Source: Candidatus Omnitrophota bacterium (lineage in GTDB: Bacteria > Hinthialibacterota > Hinthialibacteria > JAKQFZ01). Taken from it: a stretch of 7,037 nt of DNA. The stretch lies in the NCBI GenBank assembly GCA_029558215.1, contig JAKQFZ010000151.1, positions 1 through 7,037 on the forward strand, written 5' to 3'. The position numbers and the translations under genes were made by a program. Below, one piece after another: positions 1 through 6,987 of this stretch. Each line of letters starts with the position of its first letter. Position 1 is the stretch's first letter. The notes beneath the pieces are model-generated. The model saw nothing but the letters and a program-made list of their open reading frames with translations. It was not told the DNA's origin and did no database searches.

Positions 1-904
1 CGACTCGACTGGCTCCAATGAGCGCCGAAGTCACGGTGGGTTTTCTGAGAACCCATGCCAAAGCCATCTGAGCAAGTGACTGCCCTCTATGAAGTGCGAT
101 GTGACCGAGCCTCGCCGCTTTGGAGACAATTTCCTCGTTTACGCGCTCTCGCTTCAGGTACCCGTGCACTTTTGCAGCGCGTGAGTCTTCTGGTATTCCC
201 TGCAAATACCGCCCAGTCAAGAGGCCTTGTGCCAGCGGACTGAAAGCAATGCAGCCAATGCCCTCGCGATCCAGAACATCCAGAAGCGCTTCCTCAACCC
301 AACGGTTCAGTATCGAATAGGACGGCTGGTGAATCAGACAAGGCGTCCCTCTGTCTCTGAGTATCTTTGCCGCCTTTTCGGTCTTGTCCGCAGGATAATT
401 GGAAATCCCCGCATAGATCGCTTTCCCCCATTTGACCGCATCACTCAACGACGACATGGTTTCCTCGATTGGCGTTTCCGGATCCGGGCGGTGCGAATAG
501 AAGATATCCACATAGTCCAACCCCATCCGCTTGAGACTCTGGTCCAAACTGGACACCAGGTACTTTCTGGAACCCCAGTCGCCATAGGGTCCCTGCCACA
601 TCTGATATCCCGCCTTTGTTGAGATGACCATCTCGCCACGATGCCGAGCAAAATCCTTCCTGAATATGCTTCCAAAGGTCTCTTCGGCAGAACCCGGTGG
701 CGGACCATAGTTGTTGGCAAGATCGAAATGGGTGATGCCAAGATCAAAGGCACGCCAAAGCATGCGGCGTGCGTTTTCGATTGTATCCACTCCTCCGAAA
801 TTGTGCCAAAGACCCAGTGAGATCGCAGGAAGTTTCAAGCCGCTCCTGCCACATCGGTTGTATCTCATTGCATCGTAACGACTCTCAGCGGGAATGTACT
901 CCAT
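1..904 (-). CDS. yghZ: YghZ-type aldo/keto reductase (L-glyceraldehyde 3-phosphate reductase family), 3' end off window
   Basis: This is an NADPH-dependent aldo/keto reductase, partial: 301 codons from ATG 904-902 to the left edge, with no stop reached. Translating the minus strand gives an uninterrupted protein that follows E. coli YghZ (AKR14 family) closely from residue 10 on. Shared blocks include SLGLWHNFG (29-37), FDLANNYGPPPGSAEE (60-75), STKAGY (95-100), GSRKYL, SLDQSLKRMGL, VDIFYSHR (132-139), LIHQPSY and SPLAQGLLTG. The AKR catalytic tetrad is visible as Asp61, Tyr66, Lys97 and His138. The final visible residues, LIGASRV, belong to the cofactor-binding C-terminal part, so roughly 40-45 residues are missing. 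The segment after GIPEDSR is a few residues shorter than in E. coli. Known family members reduce L-glyceraldehyde 3-phosphate and methylglyoxal in the cytoplasm; the substrate here is inferred. It lies 66 nt downstream of secA with its own ribosome-binding site. Family assignment is firm, exact substrate less so. Confidence 0.93.
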   Translation of the reverse strand, partial: MEYIPAESRYDAMRYNRCGRSGLKLPAISLGLWHNFGGVDTIENARRMLWRAFDLGITHFDLANNYGPPPGSAEETFGSIFRKDFARHRGEMVISTKAGYQMWQGPYGDWGSRKYLVSSLDQSLKRMGLDYVDIFYSHRPDPETPIEETMSSLSDAVKWGKAIYAGISNYPADKTEKAAKILRDRGTPCLIHQPSYSILNRWVEEALLDVLDREGIGCIAFSPLAQGLLTGRYLQGIPEDSRAAKVHGYLKRERVNEEIVSKAARLGHIALHRGQSLAQMALAWVLRKPTVTSALIGASRV

Positions 905-970
905 CGGTTCAACTCCTTCTGTGCGATCAGAAAACAACGTTCATTGGGACAGAAGCTCGGAGCCAACGGC
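905..970 (-). other. secA to aldo/keto reductase intergenic gap (66 nt)
   Basis: This short gap follows the secA TAG stop (973-971). It holds the reductase ribosome-binding site. I see no stem followed by a T-run and no convincing -35/-10 pair, so the reductase could be read through from secA or have an unrecognised promoter. Confidence 0.5.
913..918 (-). promoter_or_regulatory. Ribosome-binding site of the aldo/keto reductase
   Basis: The minus strand reads AAGGAG followed by 8 nt and then ATG at 904-902, a near-ideal Shine-Dalgarno and spacing. It fixes the start, since the next in-frame ATG (codon 13) has no such element and would cut into the family's N-terminal strand. Confidence 0.85.
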
Positions 971-3900
971 CTAAGCCCCACAGCATTTCTTATACTTCTT
1001 GCCACTGCCACAGGGACAGGGATCGTTTCTGCCGACTTTCTGACTGCGTCGAGTGAGAACCGTTTCCGCAGGCTTCTCAGGTGCTGCTGAGTTCTGTCGC
1101 AGCCTTGCTGCCGGTGGGCGACGAACTCCACGCATCACGGGCGCACGCCTTTGACCTTCTGCAGAAACCTGAATCTTGAACGCCATAGCGACCACATCAC
1201 GTTCGATCCCCTGGAACATCTGCTCAAAAAGATCGTATCCCTCTTTTTCATACTCGACGAGTGGATCCTTCTGTGCGTATCCACGAAGCCCCACACTGTC
1301 GCGAAGGTGATCCATCGTGTACAGGTGTTCTTTCCATCGGGAGTCAATCGTCCGAAGCATGATCATCCGTATGATCTCAGCATACTGTTCGGCACCGATT
1401 TCCTCTTTACGTTGGTCAAAGCGTTCGTGTGCGGCCTCAATGAGAAACTTCTCCAGTTCGCCACGAATGATCTCTGACTCTGCCTTTGTCGCGTTGGGGT
1501 TGATGACAGAGCTGAGATCGGGCTGGATGCCGAACACCACTGCCATGGAATCGAGGATACCACCCGTGTTCCACTCTTCAGCGTGCGTCTTGGCGGGCGC
1601 GTGGTTTTCCACGAGGGTCTCTATAATCGTCTCAGCCATACGCAACAGATCGCCGCGCGGATCCTCTCCGGCAAGCAGATCACGGCGCATTTCATAGATC
1701 ACTTCGCGCTGCTTCCCCATGACGTTGTCGTATTTGAGAAGATGCTTGCGGATGTCAAAGTGATGGGCCTCAACACGTCGCTGAGCTGACTCAAGGGCTT
1801 TACTCACAAAGCGGTGTTCGATGACCTCGCCTTCCTGCATCCCGAGCCGTTCTGCCCACGTCTTCAAACGGTCGGAACCGAACTTCCTCATCAGGTCATC
1901 TTCCAGCGAGAGAAAGAATCGGGAACTGCCGGGATCTCCCTGTCGGCCGGAACGACCGCGAAGCTGATTGTCAATGCGGCGTGACTCATGGCGTTCGGTG
2001 CCGAGCACATGAAGGCCACCGGCTTCGATGACATCTCGCTGTTCTTCCTTGCACAAGGACTCCGCCTGATGCAATGCCTGTTGCCAAGCCTGAACATCCT
2101 CACGCTCTTCCGGCTTCAGAAGCGTCAGGGCAATGCCTTGCACGTTTCCGCCCAGGATAATGTCTGTTCCTCGACCTGCCATGTTGGTCGAAATTGTGAC
2201 CATACCGCGTCGCCCCGCCTGTGCAACAATCTCCGCTTCCCGTTGGTGGTGTTTAGCGTTGAGTACGTTATGGGGAATCCCCTTGCGTACTTGTTCCCGG
2301 ATTCGAATCAGGCGACGCATCCGATGGATGACCGCCCCGATGGTCTCCGCCTTCTTGGAACCATTCAAGAGACTCTCAACCTCATCTAGCGCGGCTTCCT
2401 GCATCTCATGAAGTTTCTTCAACGCGGTTCGAACCTGCTGCAAGACCTCGGTCTCCTGGGACTCGCGTAACGTTTCCTGAATGGCTGACGAGGCAAGTCG
2501 CAGCTGCTCGTTCCAGTAAGTGCCTTCCTTGAGCATCTTCGAAACCAGTTCGGATACCTCAATGGAGATGGTTCCGACCAACACGGGTTGTCCCCGTTCG
2601 AGACAATCAACAATCTCCTCAATGATCGCTTCGAATTTCTCCCGTTGGGTCTTATAGACAACATCCGGATTGTTCACGCGCCGCAGGGGCTTATCAGTGG
2701 GAATGACACGAACTGGAAGACCGTAGATCTCATGAAACTCAGCGGCCTCTGTGTCTGCGGTTCCCGTCATACCTGCCAGTCGGTCGTAGAGACGAAAATA
2801 GTTCTGAAAGGTGATCGTCGCCAGCGTTTGATTCTCTCGCTCGATTCGCAGACCCTCTTTGGCTTCGACAGCCTGATGGAGTCCATCGCTCCAGCGTCGG
2901 CCGGGCATCAGACGACCGGTAAACTCATCAACGATGATCACTTTGCCATCCTGGACAATATATTGCGTGTCCCTTTGGTAAAGCGTATGCGCTCGAACTG
3001 CCTGGTTGATGTGGTGGATGAGGTCAAGATTCTCTTCCGTAAACATGTTCTCCAGCCCCAGAAGGCTCTGAGCGCGATCGATTCCTGCCTCTGTCAGCAT
3101 CACTGTGTGTTCTTTCTCATCCACTGTGTAGTGTTCCCCGCGACTGAGTTTGGGGATGATGCTGTTGATTACGTAATACTTGTCCGTTGATTCCTCTGCA
3201 GGCCCTGAGATGATCAGAGGCGTTCGTGCCTCGTCAATGAGTATGCTGTCCACTTCATCCACGATGGCGTAGTTGTGCTCACGTTGCACGCAGTGTTCAG
3301 GAGTCCACGCCATATTGTCGCGAAGATAGTCAAAACCAAATTCGTTGTTGGTTCCGTACGTGATGTCCGAACCGTAGGCAACTCGGCGGTCTTCCGGCGG
3401 CATATCCATCTGAATGACGCCAACTGTCAGCCCGAGTTCCCGATAGAGAGGCCCCATCCATTCACTGTCACGACGCGCCAGATAGTCGTTGACCGTCACA
3501 ATGTGGCAGCCCTCGCCGGTGATTCCGATGAGATACGCGGGCAGTGTCGCCACGATCGTCTTGCCTTCGCCTGTCGCCATTTCCGCAATGCAGCCCTCAA
3601 AAAGCGCCATTCCACCCATCAGCTGAACAGGAAAGTGTGGCAACAGCCGATTGTACGGAACATTGTATGAATTCCACCGATCGGGCTGTCCGATGCGGCG
3701 TGCCATCTCGCGACAGACCGCAAAGGCTTCTGGAAGCAGGCCGTACAAGACACGGAAACGGAGTTTCGTGTATTTCTTGTGGAGCTCTTCCGAGACAATT
3801 CGATCAGGTCCGGGAAGATGCTTCGGGAAGAATGGTCGCGGAAGTTCTTGAAACAGTTCCAAACGCTCCTCGGAACTCTCCGCCCTCTTGAATTCAGTGA

Positions 3901-4156
3901 GAATCGCGCGAAGATGGGGAACGCTGATCTCTTCAGTGTCCAGATTCCCAAGCATTTCCAGAAGCGATTCGCTGACCTCCGCCCGATATCGCTGACGCAA
4001 CTCTTCGGTCCTGGCGCGCAGTTGATCGTCGGAGAGGGACTGCAGACTGGGCTGGATCTCCTCAAGTATCTGCTTCACCACAGGCGTGTAGCGACGCATA
4101 TCACGCTCTTGCTGCGTTCCGAATATCTTTGAGAGCGTTCTGCCAAGTATGTTCAA
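971..4156 (-). CDS. secA: Protein translocase ATPase subunit SecA, long form with insertions (1061 aa)
   Basis: SecA is the cytoplasmic/peripheral-membrane motor that uses ATP to push unfolded preproteins through SecYEG. All landmarks are present: N-terminal SKIFGTQQERDMRR; Walker A GEGKT (196-200); TVNDYLARRD (221-230); TYGTNNEFGFDYLRDNMA; Walker B DEVD (300-303) followed by SILIDEART; preprotein cross-linking domain about 320-425; RRWSDGLHQAVEAKEG; AGMTGTADTEA (461-471); VGTISIE; TNMAGRGTDI (657-666); ERHESRRIDNQLRGRSGRQGD (NBD2 end); scaffold helix about 775-815; wing domain about 816-905; WKEHLYTMDHLRDSVGLRGYAQKDP (scaffold part two); a basic, Pro-rich linker (about 1000-1040); and a C-terminal zinc motif CPCGSGKKYKKCC (Cys1047, 1049, 1058, 1059). 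E. coli SecA is 901 aa. The surplus lies mainly in insertions at about 62-138, 155-173 and 546-626. The start codon is TTG (4156-4154) inside the alaS end; an in-frame TGA lies five codons upstream, and the N-terminus aligns with E. coli from this start. Identity is certain. Confidence 0.98.
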   Translation of the reverse strand: MNILGRTLSKIFGTQQERDMRRYTPVVKQILEEIQPSLQSLSDDQLRARTEELRQRYRAEVSESLLEMLGNLDTEEISVPHLRAILTEFKRAESSEERLELFQELPRPFFPKHLPGPDRIVSEELHKKYTKLRFRVLYGLLPEAFAVCREMARRIGQPDRWNSYNVPYNRLLPHFPVQLMGGMALFEGCIAEMATGEGKTIVATLPAYLIGITGEGCHIVTVNDYLARRDSEWMGPLYRELGLTVGVIQMDMPPEDRRVAYGSDITYGTNNEFGFDYLRDNMAWTPEHCVQREHNYAIVDEVDSILIDEARTPLIISGPAEESTDKYYVINSIIPKLSRGEHYTVDEKEHTVMLTEAGIDRAQSLLGLENMFTEENLDLIHHINQAVRAHTLYQRDTQYIVQDGKVIIVDEFTGRLMPGRRWSDGLHQAVEAKEGLRIERENQTLATITFQNYFRLYDRLAGMTGTADTEAAEFHEIYGLPVRVIPTDKPLRRVNNPDVVYKTQREKFEAIIEEIVDCLERGQPVLVGTISIEVSELVSKMLKEGTYWNEQLRLASSAIQETLRESQETEVLQQVRTALKKLHEMQEAALDEVESLLNGSKKAETIGAVIHRMRRLIRIREQVRKGIPHNVLNAKHHQREAEIVAQAGRRGMVTISTNMAGRGTDIILGGNVQGIALTLLKPEEREDVQAWQQALHQAESLCKEEQRDVIEAGGLHVLGTERHESRRIDNQLRGRSGRQGDPGSSRFFLSLEDDLMRKFGSDRLKTWAERLGMQEGEVIEHRFVSKALESAQRRVEAHHFDIRKHLLKYDNVMGKQREVIYEMRRDLLAGEDPRGDLLRMAETIIETLVENHAPAKTHAEEWNTGGILDSMAVVFGIQPDLSSVINPNATKAESEIIRGELEKFLIEAAHERFDQRKEEIGAEQYAEIIRMIMLRTIDSRWKEHLYTMDHLRDSVGLRGYAQKDPLVEYEKEGYDLFEQMFQGIERDVVAMAFKIQVSAEGQRRAPVMRGVRRPPAARLRQNSAAPEKPAETVLTRRSQKVGRNDPCPCGSGKKYKKCCGA

Positions 4157-6798
4157 TGGCTTTGTACCTCAGCCAGTATCTCGGGAATCTTCGAAAGTGC
4201 ATCCGGTACTTTGTCTCCGTCTTTGCCACCGGCCTGAGCCCTGTCAGGGCGTCCGCCACCCCCACCACCCGTGATGGCAGCAGCGGCTTTGATGATCTTG
4301 CCCGCAGGAAAGACCTTAGTCAGAGACGGACTGACTCCACATACTAGAACGGCTTTCCCGTCCACTTGGGTACCCAGAACATAGACTCCTTCGGGAGCTT
4401 TGTCGCGCAGAATATCCAGCATCTGATTCAGCTGGTCGGCAGTACAACCCGCGATTTCCCTGCGAATGAGAAAGACTTCTCTGTCACCGACCATGATTGC
4501 TTCACCTTGGTTGATCAACTCTGCTGCGCTCGATACTGCCCTTTGCGCCAGTTCCTTCTCCAGTTGTTTCTCCAAGTTCCGCGTCTGTTCCTGAATCTGC
4601 CGAACTCGTTCGCTCAAGTCGCTGCAGGGACTCTTCAGCAGTTCACACAGATCGTCCAAGACCGCCTCACGTGACTGAGCATGCGCCCAGGCCGACAGCC
4701 CTGTCAACGCCTCAAGACGCCGGACTCCAGCTGAGACAGAGCCCTCTGAGACTATCCGAAAAGAGCCGATATCTCCGGTTCGAGAAGCATGTGTTCCGCC
4801 ACACAACTCCTTGCTGATGTCTGCGATCTCAAGCAGGCGCACCTTGTCCTCGTACTTCTCGTCAAAGAGAGCCATCGCCCCCTGAGCAAGTGCGTCCTGA
4901 AGTGATACAACTCGCGTCTGCACAGGATGGTTGCCACAAATCCATCCATTGACCATCTGCTCGATATCCGTCAGTTCCGACTTGCTGAGCGACCGAGGAC
5001 AGGCAAAATCAAACCGAAAGCCAGACTCATCCACCTTGGAGCCGGACTGCTTGGCTTCCGACCCGACGACATGCCGAAGCGCTGCATGAAGAAGATGCGT
5101 AGATGTGTGATTGCGTCGAATGCGTCCACGCTTGTCATGGTCAATCTCTGCCATTACATCCTGGTTAACCAACAGCGTTCCTTCCGCCACTTCCCCCAGG
5201 TGCACAACAATGCCCGCCGCCGTCTTCTGCGTGTCTTGCACCACGAAACGAACACCTTTAGCACTCAGCGTTCCACCATCTCCAACCTGCCCTCCCGACT
5301 CCGCGTAGAAAGGAGTCCGATCGAGAACAATCTCACATTTCTGCCCTTGGGAAGCCTCAGTACATCTCTTGTGCCGGTCCCAGATGGCAAGGATATTCGC
5401 CTCACAGCACTCATCCGTATAGCCGACAAACTCAGTCGCCTGCAGGTCTCCCGCTGCATCCAGAGCCATGCGGTCTGTCGCACCCGTTCCTTTCCAGGCT
5501 TGGCGGGCGCGTTCACGCTGTTGCTTCATCTCCGCCTCAAAATCCTCACGTGAACAGGAGAATCCCTCTTCGTCAAGTATTTCCAGGGTCTGCTCAAAGG
5601 GGAATCCATAGGTGTCATAGAGTTTGAATGCTTCTCGTCCTGACAGCACACTTTCGCCCTTGGCTCGAAGCTCATCCATTCGGGAATAGAGCAGTTCCCC
5701 TCCCCGCTCAAGAATGGAACCAAAACTCTCTTCTTCCATCTCAACAATTCGGTTGGCAGCGTTTATGTTTGTAGATGTCAATTCTGAAAACGCCGGTCTC
5801 ATAACGCTGACGACTGAGTCCATGACTGATGCAAAGAATGGAAACTTCAAACCAAGAATTCGTCCCTGCCTGAGCGCACGACGCAAAATCCTCTTGATGA
5901 CATAGCCGCGTCCGGTGTTGCTCGGCGTGATGCCATCCGTCAGTGCGAACAGAACGGCTCTGGCGTGGTCAGCGAGAATTCTCATGGCAATGTCCGTTCT
6001 GCGGCTCTCTCCAAATCGGACACCTGAAAGATCCTGAATTCGATCGAACATCGGCTGAAACAGATCACTGTCGTAATTGCTCCGTCCGTTCTGCATGACT
6101 GCGGCGATGCGCTCCAGACCCATGCCGGTGTCTATGTTCTTTCTCGGCAGAGGCTCCAAAGTGCCGTCGGCTTGGCGGTCAAACTGGGTAAACACAAGGT
6201 TCCACAGTTCAAGGAACCGGTCGCAGTCGCATTCCACATTGCAGTCTGGACGTCCGCAGCCGATCTCTTCTCCTTGATCGATGTGTATCTCCGAACATGG
6301 ACCGCACGGTCCGGTGTCACCCATCTTCCAGAAATTGCTGTCTTCCCCCATGCGGATAATGCGATCGGCGGCAACTCCGGCTTCCGACTGCCAGAGTTTC
6401 TCCGCCTCATCGTCATTTTCAAAGATGGTGATCCAGAGTTTGGCTTTGTCGAGTTTGAGTACCTCGGTCATGAATTGCCAAGCCCAGACAATGGCGTCTT
6501 GTTTGAAGTAATCACCAAAAGAAAAATTGCCCAGCATCTCAAAAAAGGTGTGATGTCTGGCTGTGTGTCCGACATTTTCCAGGTCAGAGGTTCGGAGACA
6601 CTTCTGGCAGGAACACGCGCGACGCAGTTCATCGCCTTTCTGCCCAAGAAAGTAGGGCTTGAACTGCACCATACCGGCGCTGGTGAAAAGGAGCGTCGGA
6701 TCGGTCTTGGGAACCAGGGAGTCGCTTGGCATAGCGATGTGCCCTCGTTCCACAAAGAATCTCTCATAGGCTGTGCGAATCTCGTGACCAGTCATCAT
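4153..6798 (-). CDS. alaS: Alanyl-tRNA synthetase (881 aa)
   Basis: This cytoplasmic class II synthetase attaches alanine to tRNA-Ala and clears mischarged Ser/Gly. The catalytic domain has FTSAGMVQFKPYFLG (38-52), TARHHTFFEMLGNFSFGDYFK (class II motif 2, 79-99), GDTGPCGPCSEIH (160-172), LELWNLVFTQF, NIDTGMGLER (221-230) and NTGRGYVIKRILRRALR (motif 3, 294-310). The editing domain carries its zinc-binding set, HTSTH (His564, His568) and CGGTH (Cys666, His670). A coiled-coil linker (about 725-760) leads to the C-Ala domain with its Gly-rich run (844-849) and RPDRAQAGG. Length is typical (E. coli 876). Relative to E. coli, the KCLRTSDLENVG stretch lacks about four residues. A Cys-rich stretch follows CSEIH (Cys181, 186, 190, 192), with further Cys at 62, 64 and 67. 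Two consecutive ATGs open the frame; the first (6798) is chosen because GAGG lies 10 nt upstream. The stop TGA (4155-4153) overlaps the secA start by 4 nt. Confidence 0.98.
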   Translation of the reverse strand: MMTGHEIRTAYERFFVERGHIAMPSDSLVPKTDPTLLFTSAGMVQFKPYFLGQKGDELRRACSCQKCLRTSDLENVGHTARHHTFFEMLGNFSFGDYFKQDAIVWAWQFMTEVLKLDKAKLWITIFENDDEAEKLWQSEAGVAADRIIRMGEDSNFWKMGDTGPCGPCSEIHIDQGEEIGCGRPDCNVECDCDRFLELWNLVFTQFDRQADGTLEPLPRKNIDTGMGLERIAAVMQNGRSNYDSDLFQPMFDRIQDLSGVRFGESRRTDIAMRILADHARAVLFALTDGITPSNTGRGYVIKRILRRALRQGRILGLKFPFFASVMDSVVSVMRPAFSELTSTNINAANRIVEMEEESFGSILERGGELLYSRMDELRAKGESVLSGREAFKLYDTYGFPFEQTLEILDEEGFSCSREDFEAEMKQQRERARQAWKGTGATDRMALDAAGDLQATEFVGYTDECCEANILAIWDRHKRCTEASQGQKCEIVLDRTPFYAESGGQVGDGGTLSAKGVRFVVQDTQKTAAGIVVHLGEVAEGTLLVNQDVMAEIDHDKRGRIRRNHTSTHLLHAALRHVVGSEAKQSGSKVDESGFRFDFACPRSLSKSELTDIEQMVNGWICGNHPVQTRVVSLQDALAQGAMALFDEKYEDKVRLLEIADISKELCGGTHASRTGDIGSFRIVSEGSVSAGVRRLEALTGLSAWAHAQSREAVLDDLCELLKSPCSDLSERVRQIQEQTRNLEKQLEKELAQRAVSSAAELINQGEAIMVGDREVFLIRREIAGCTADQLNQMLDILRDKAPEGVYVLGTQVDGKAVLVCGVSPSLTKVFPAGKIIKAAAAITGGGGGGRPDRAQAGGKDGDKVPDALSKIPEILAEVQSH
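4167..4170 (-). promoter_or_regulatory. Ribosome-binding site of secA, inside the alaS 3' end
   Basis: GAGG on the minus strand is followed by 10 nt and the TTG start of secA. It sits within the last codons of alaS (Glu-Val). It supports TTG as start, because the in-frame TGA at 4171-4169 excludes any earlier one. Confidence 0.6.
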
Positions 6799-6808
6799 TC
6801 TCGTCTTT

Positions 6809-6812
6809 CCTC
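6809..6812 (-). promoter_or_regulatory. Ribosome-binding site of alaS
   Basis: GAGG on the minus strand lies 10 nt before the first of two tandem ATG codons (6798-6796) and 13 nt before the second. This spacing favours the first ATG. Confidence 0.6.
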
Positions 6813-6838
6813 ATTTTTCTCATCGGAGAAAGTATGCA

Positions 6839-6859
6839 CAAAGGCAGCCTCTGCCCTTG
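6839..6859 (-). promoter_or_regulatory. Hairpin in the alaS leader
   Basis: On the minus strand the 21 nt form a 9-bp stem (core GGCAG-AGG-CTGCC, extended outward by G·U, A-U, A-U, C-G) with a 3-nt loop, starting about 60 nt and ending about 40 nt before the alaS ATG. On the plus strand one pair becomes A·C, so the transcript toward alaS folds better. No T-run follows, so it is not a classical terminator. It could be a leader structure or a protein-binding palindrome; E. coli AlaRS is known to repress its own gene through a palindrome near the transcription start. The function here is inference. Confidence 0.4.
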
Positions 6860-6987
6860 GCTGCAAAAGTGGTAAAACTGTAGCACAGAGAAACGTGTTG
6901 TTCCACTTGAGCAAACAAAGACTGTGGTGGCGAAGCGATGCTCTTTCCTGTGCAACGTATTGGATCAGTTACGGAGGGGGTGGAGGT

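Larger units (their letters stand above)
6799..6987. other. Non-coding region upstream of alaS
   Basis: These 189 nt hold the alaS ribosome-binding site and the leader hairpin. Stop codons or missing start signals make short frames here unconvincing. I looked for sigma70-like pairs on both strands. The best was a weak minus-strand TACAGT with a poor -35 match, not strong enough to call. If the plus-strand frame at 6988 is real, this is a divergent promoter region. Confidence 0.5.

Noticed and set aside
445..753. 102-codon open frame on the minus strand
   Set aside because: It is out of frame with the aldo/keto reductase, whose own frame gives a clear YghZ match across the same bases.
905..970. 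Rho-independent terminator after secA
   Set aside because: Only a 3-bp stem and a short AACGTT palindrome are present, with no stable stem followed by a U-run.
2588..3190. 200-codon open frame on the plus strand
   Set aside because: It is antisense to the conserved SecA core (NBD1/PPXD to NBD2) and has no recognisable motif.
4250..4267. Glycine run near the AlaS C-terminus as a possible repeat or contraction site
   Set aside because: The GGGGGGRPDxAQAGG stretch is the normal signature of the AlaRS C-Ala domain.
4927..5553. 208-codon open frame on the plus strand
   Set aside because: It lies entirely antisense to the well-conserved editing region of alaS and resembles no family I know; it is a shadow frame.
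6764..6955. 63-codon minus-strand frame starting TTG and running into alaS, including a 19-codon ATG frame from 6823
   Set aside because: There is no Shine-Dalgarno before either start, no family resemblance, and it overlaps the alaS start out of frame. A leader peptide cannot be excluded but is unsupported.
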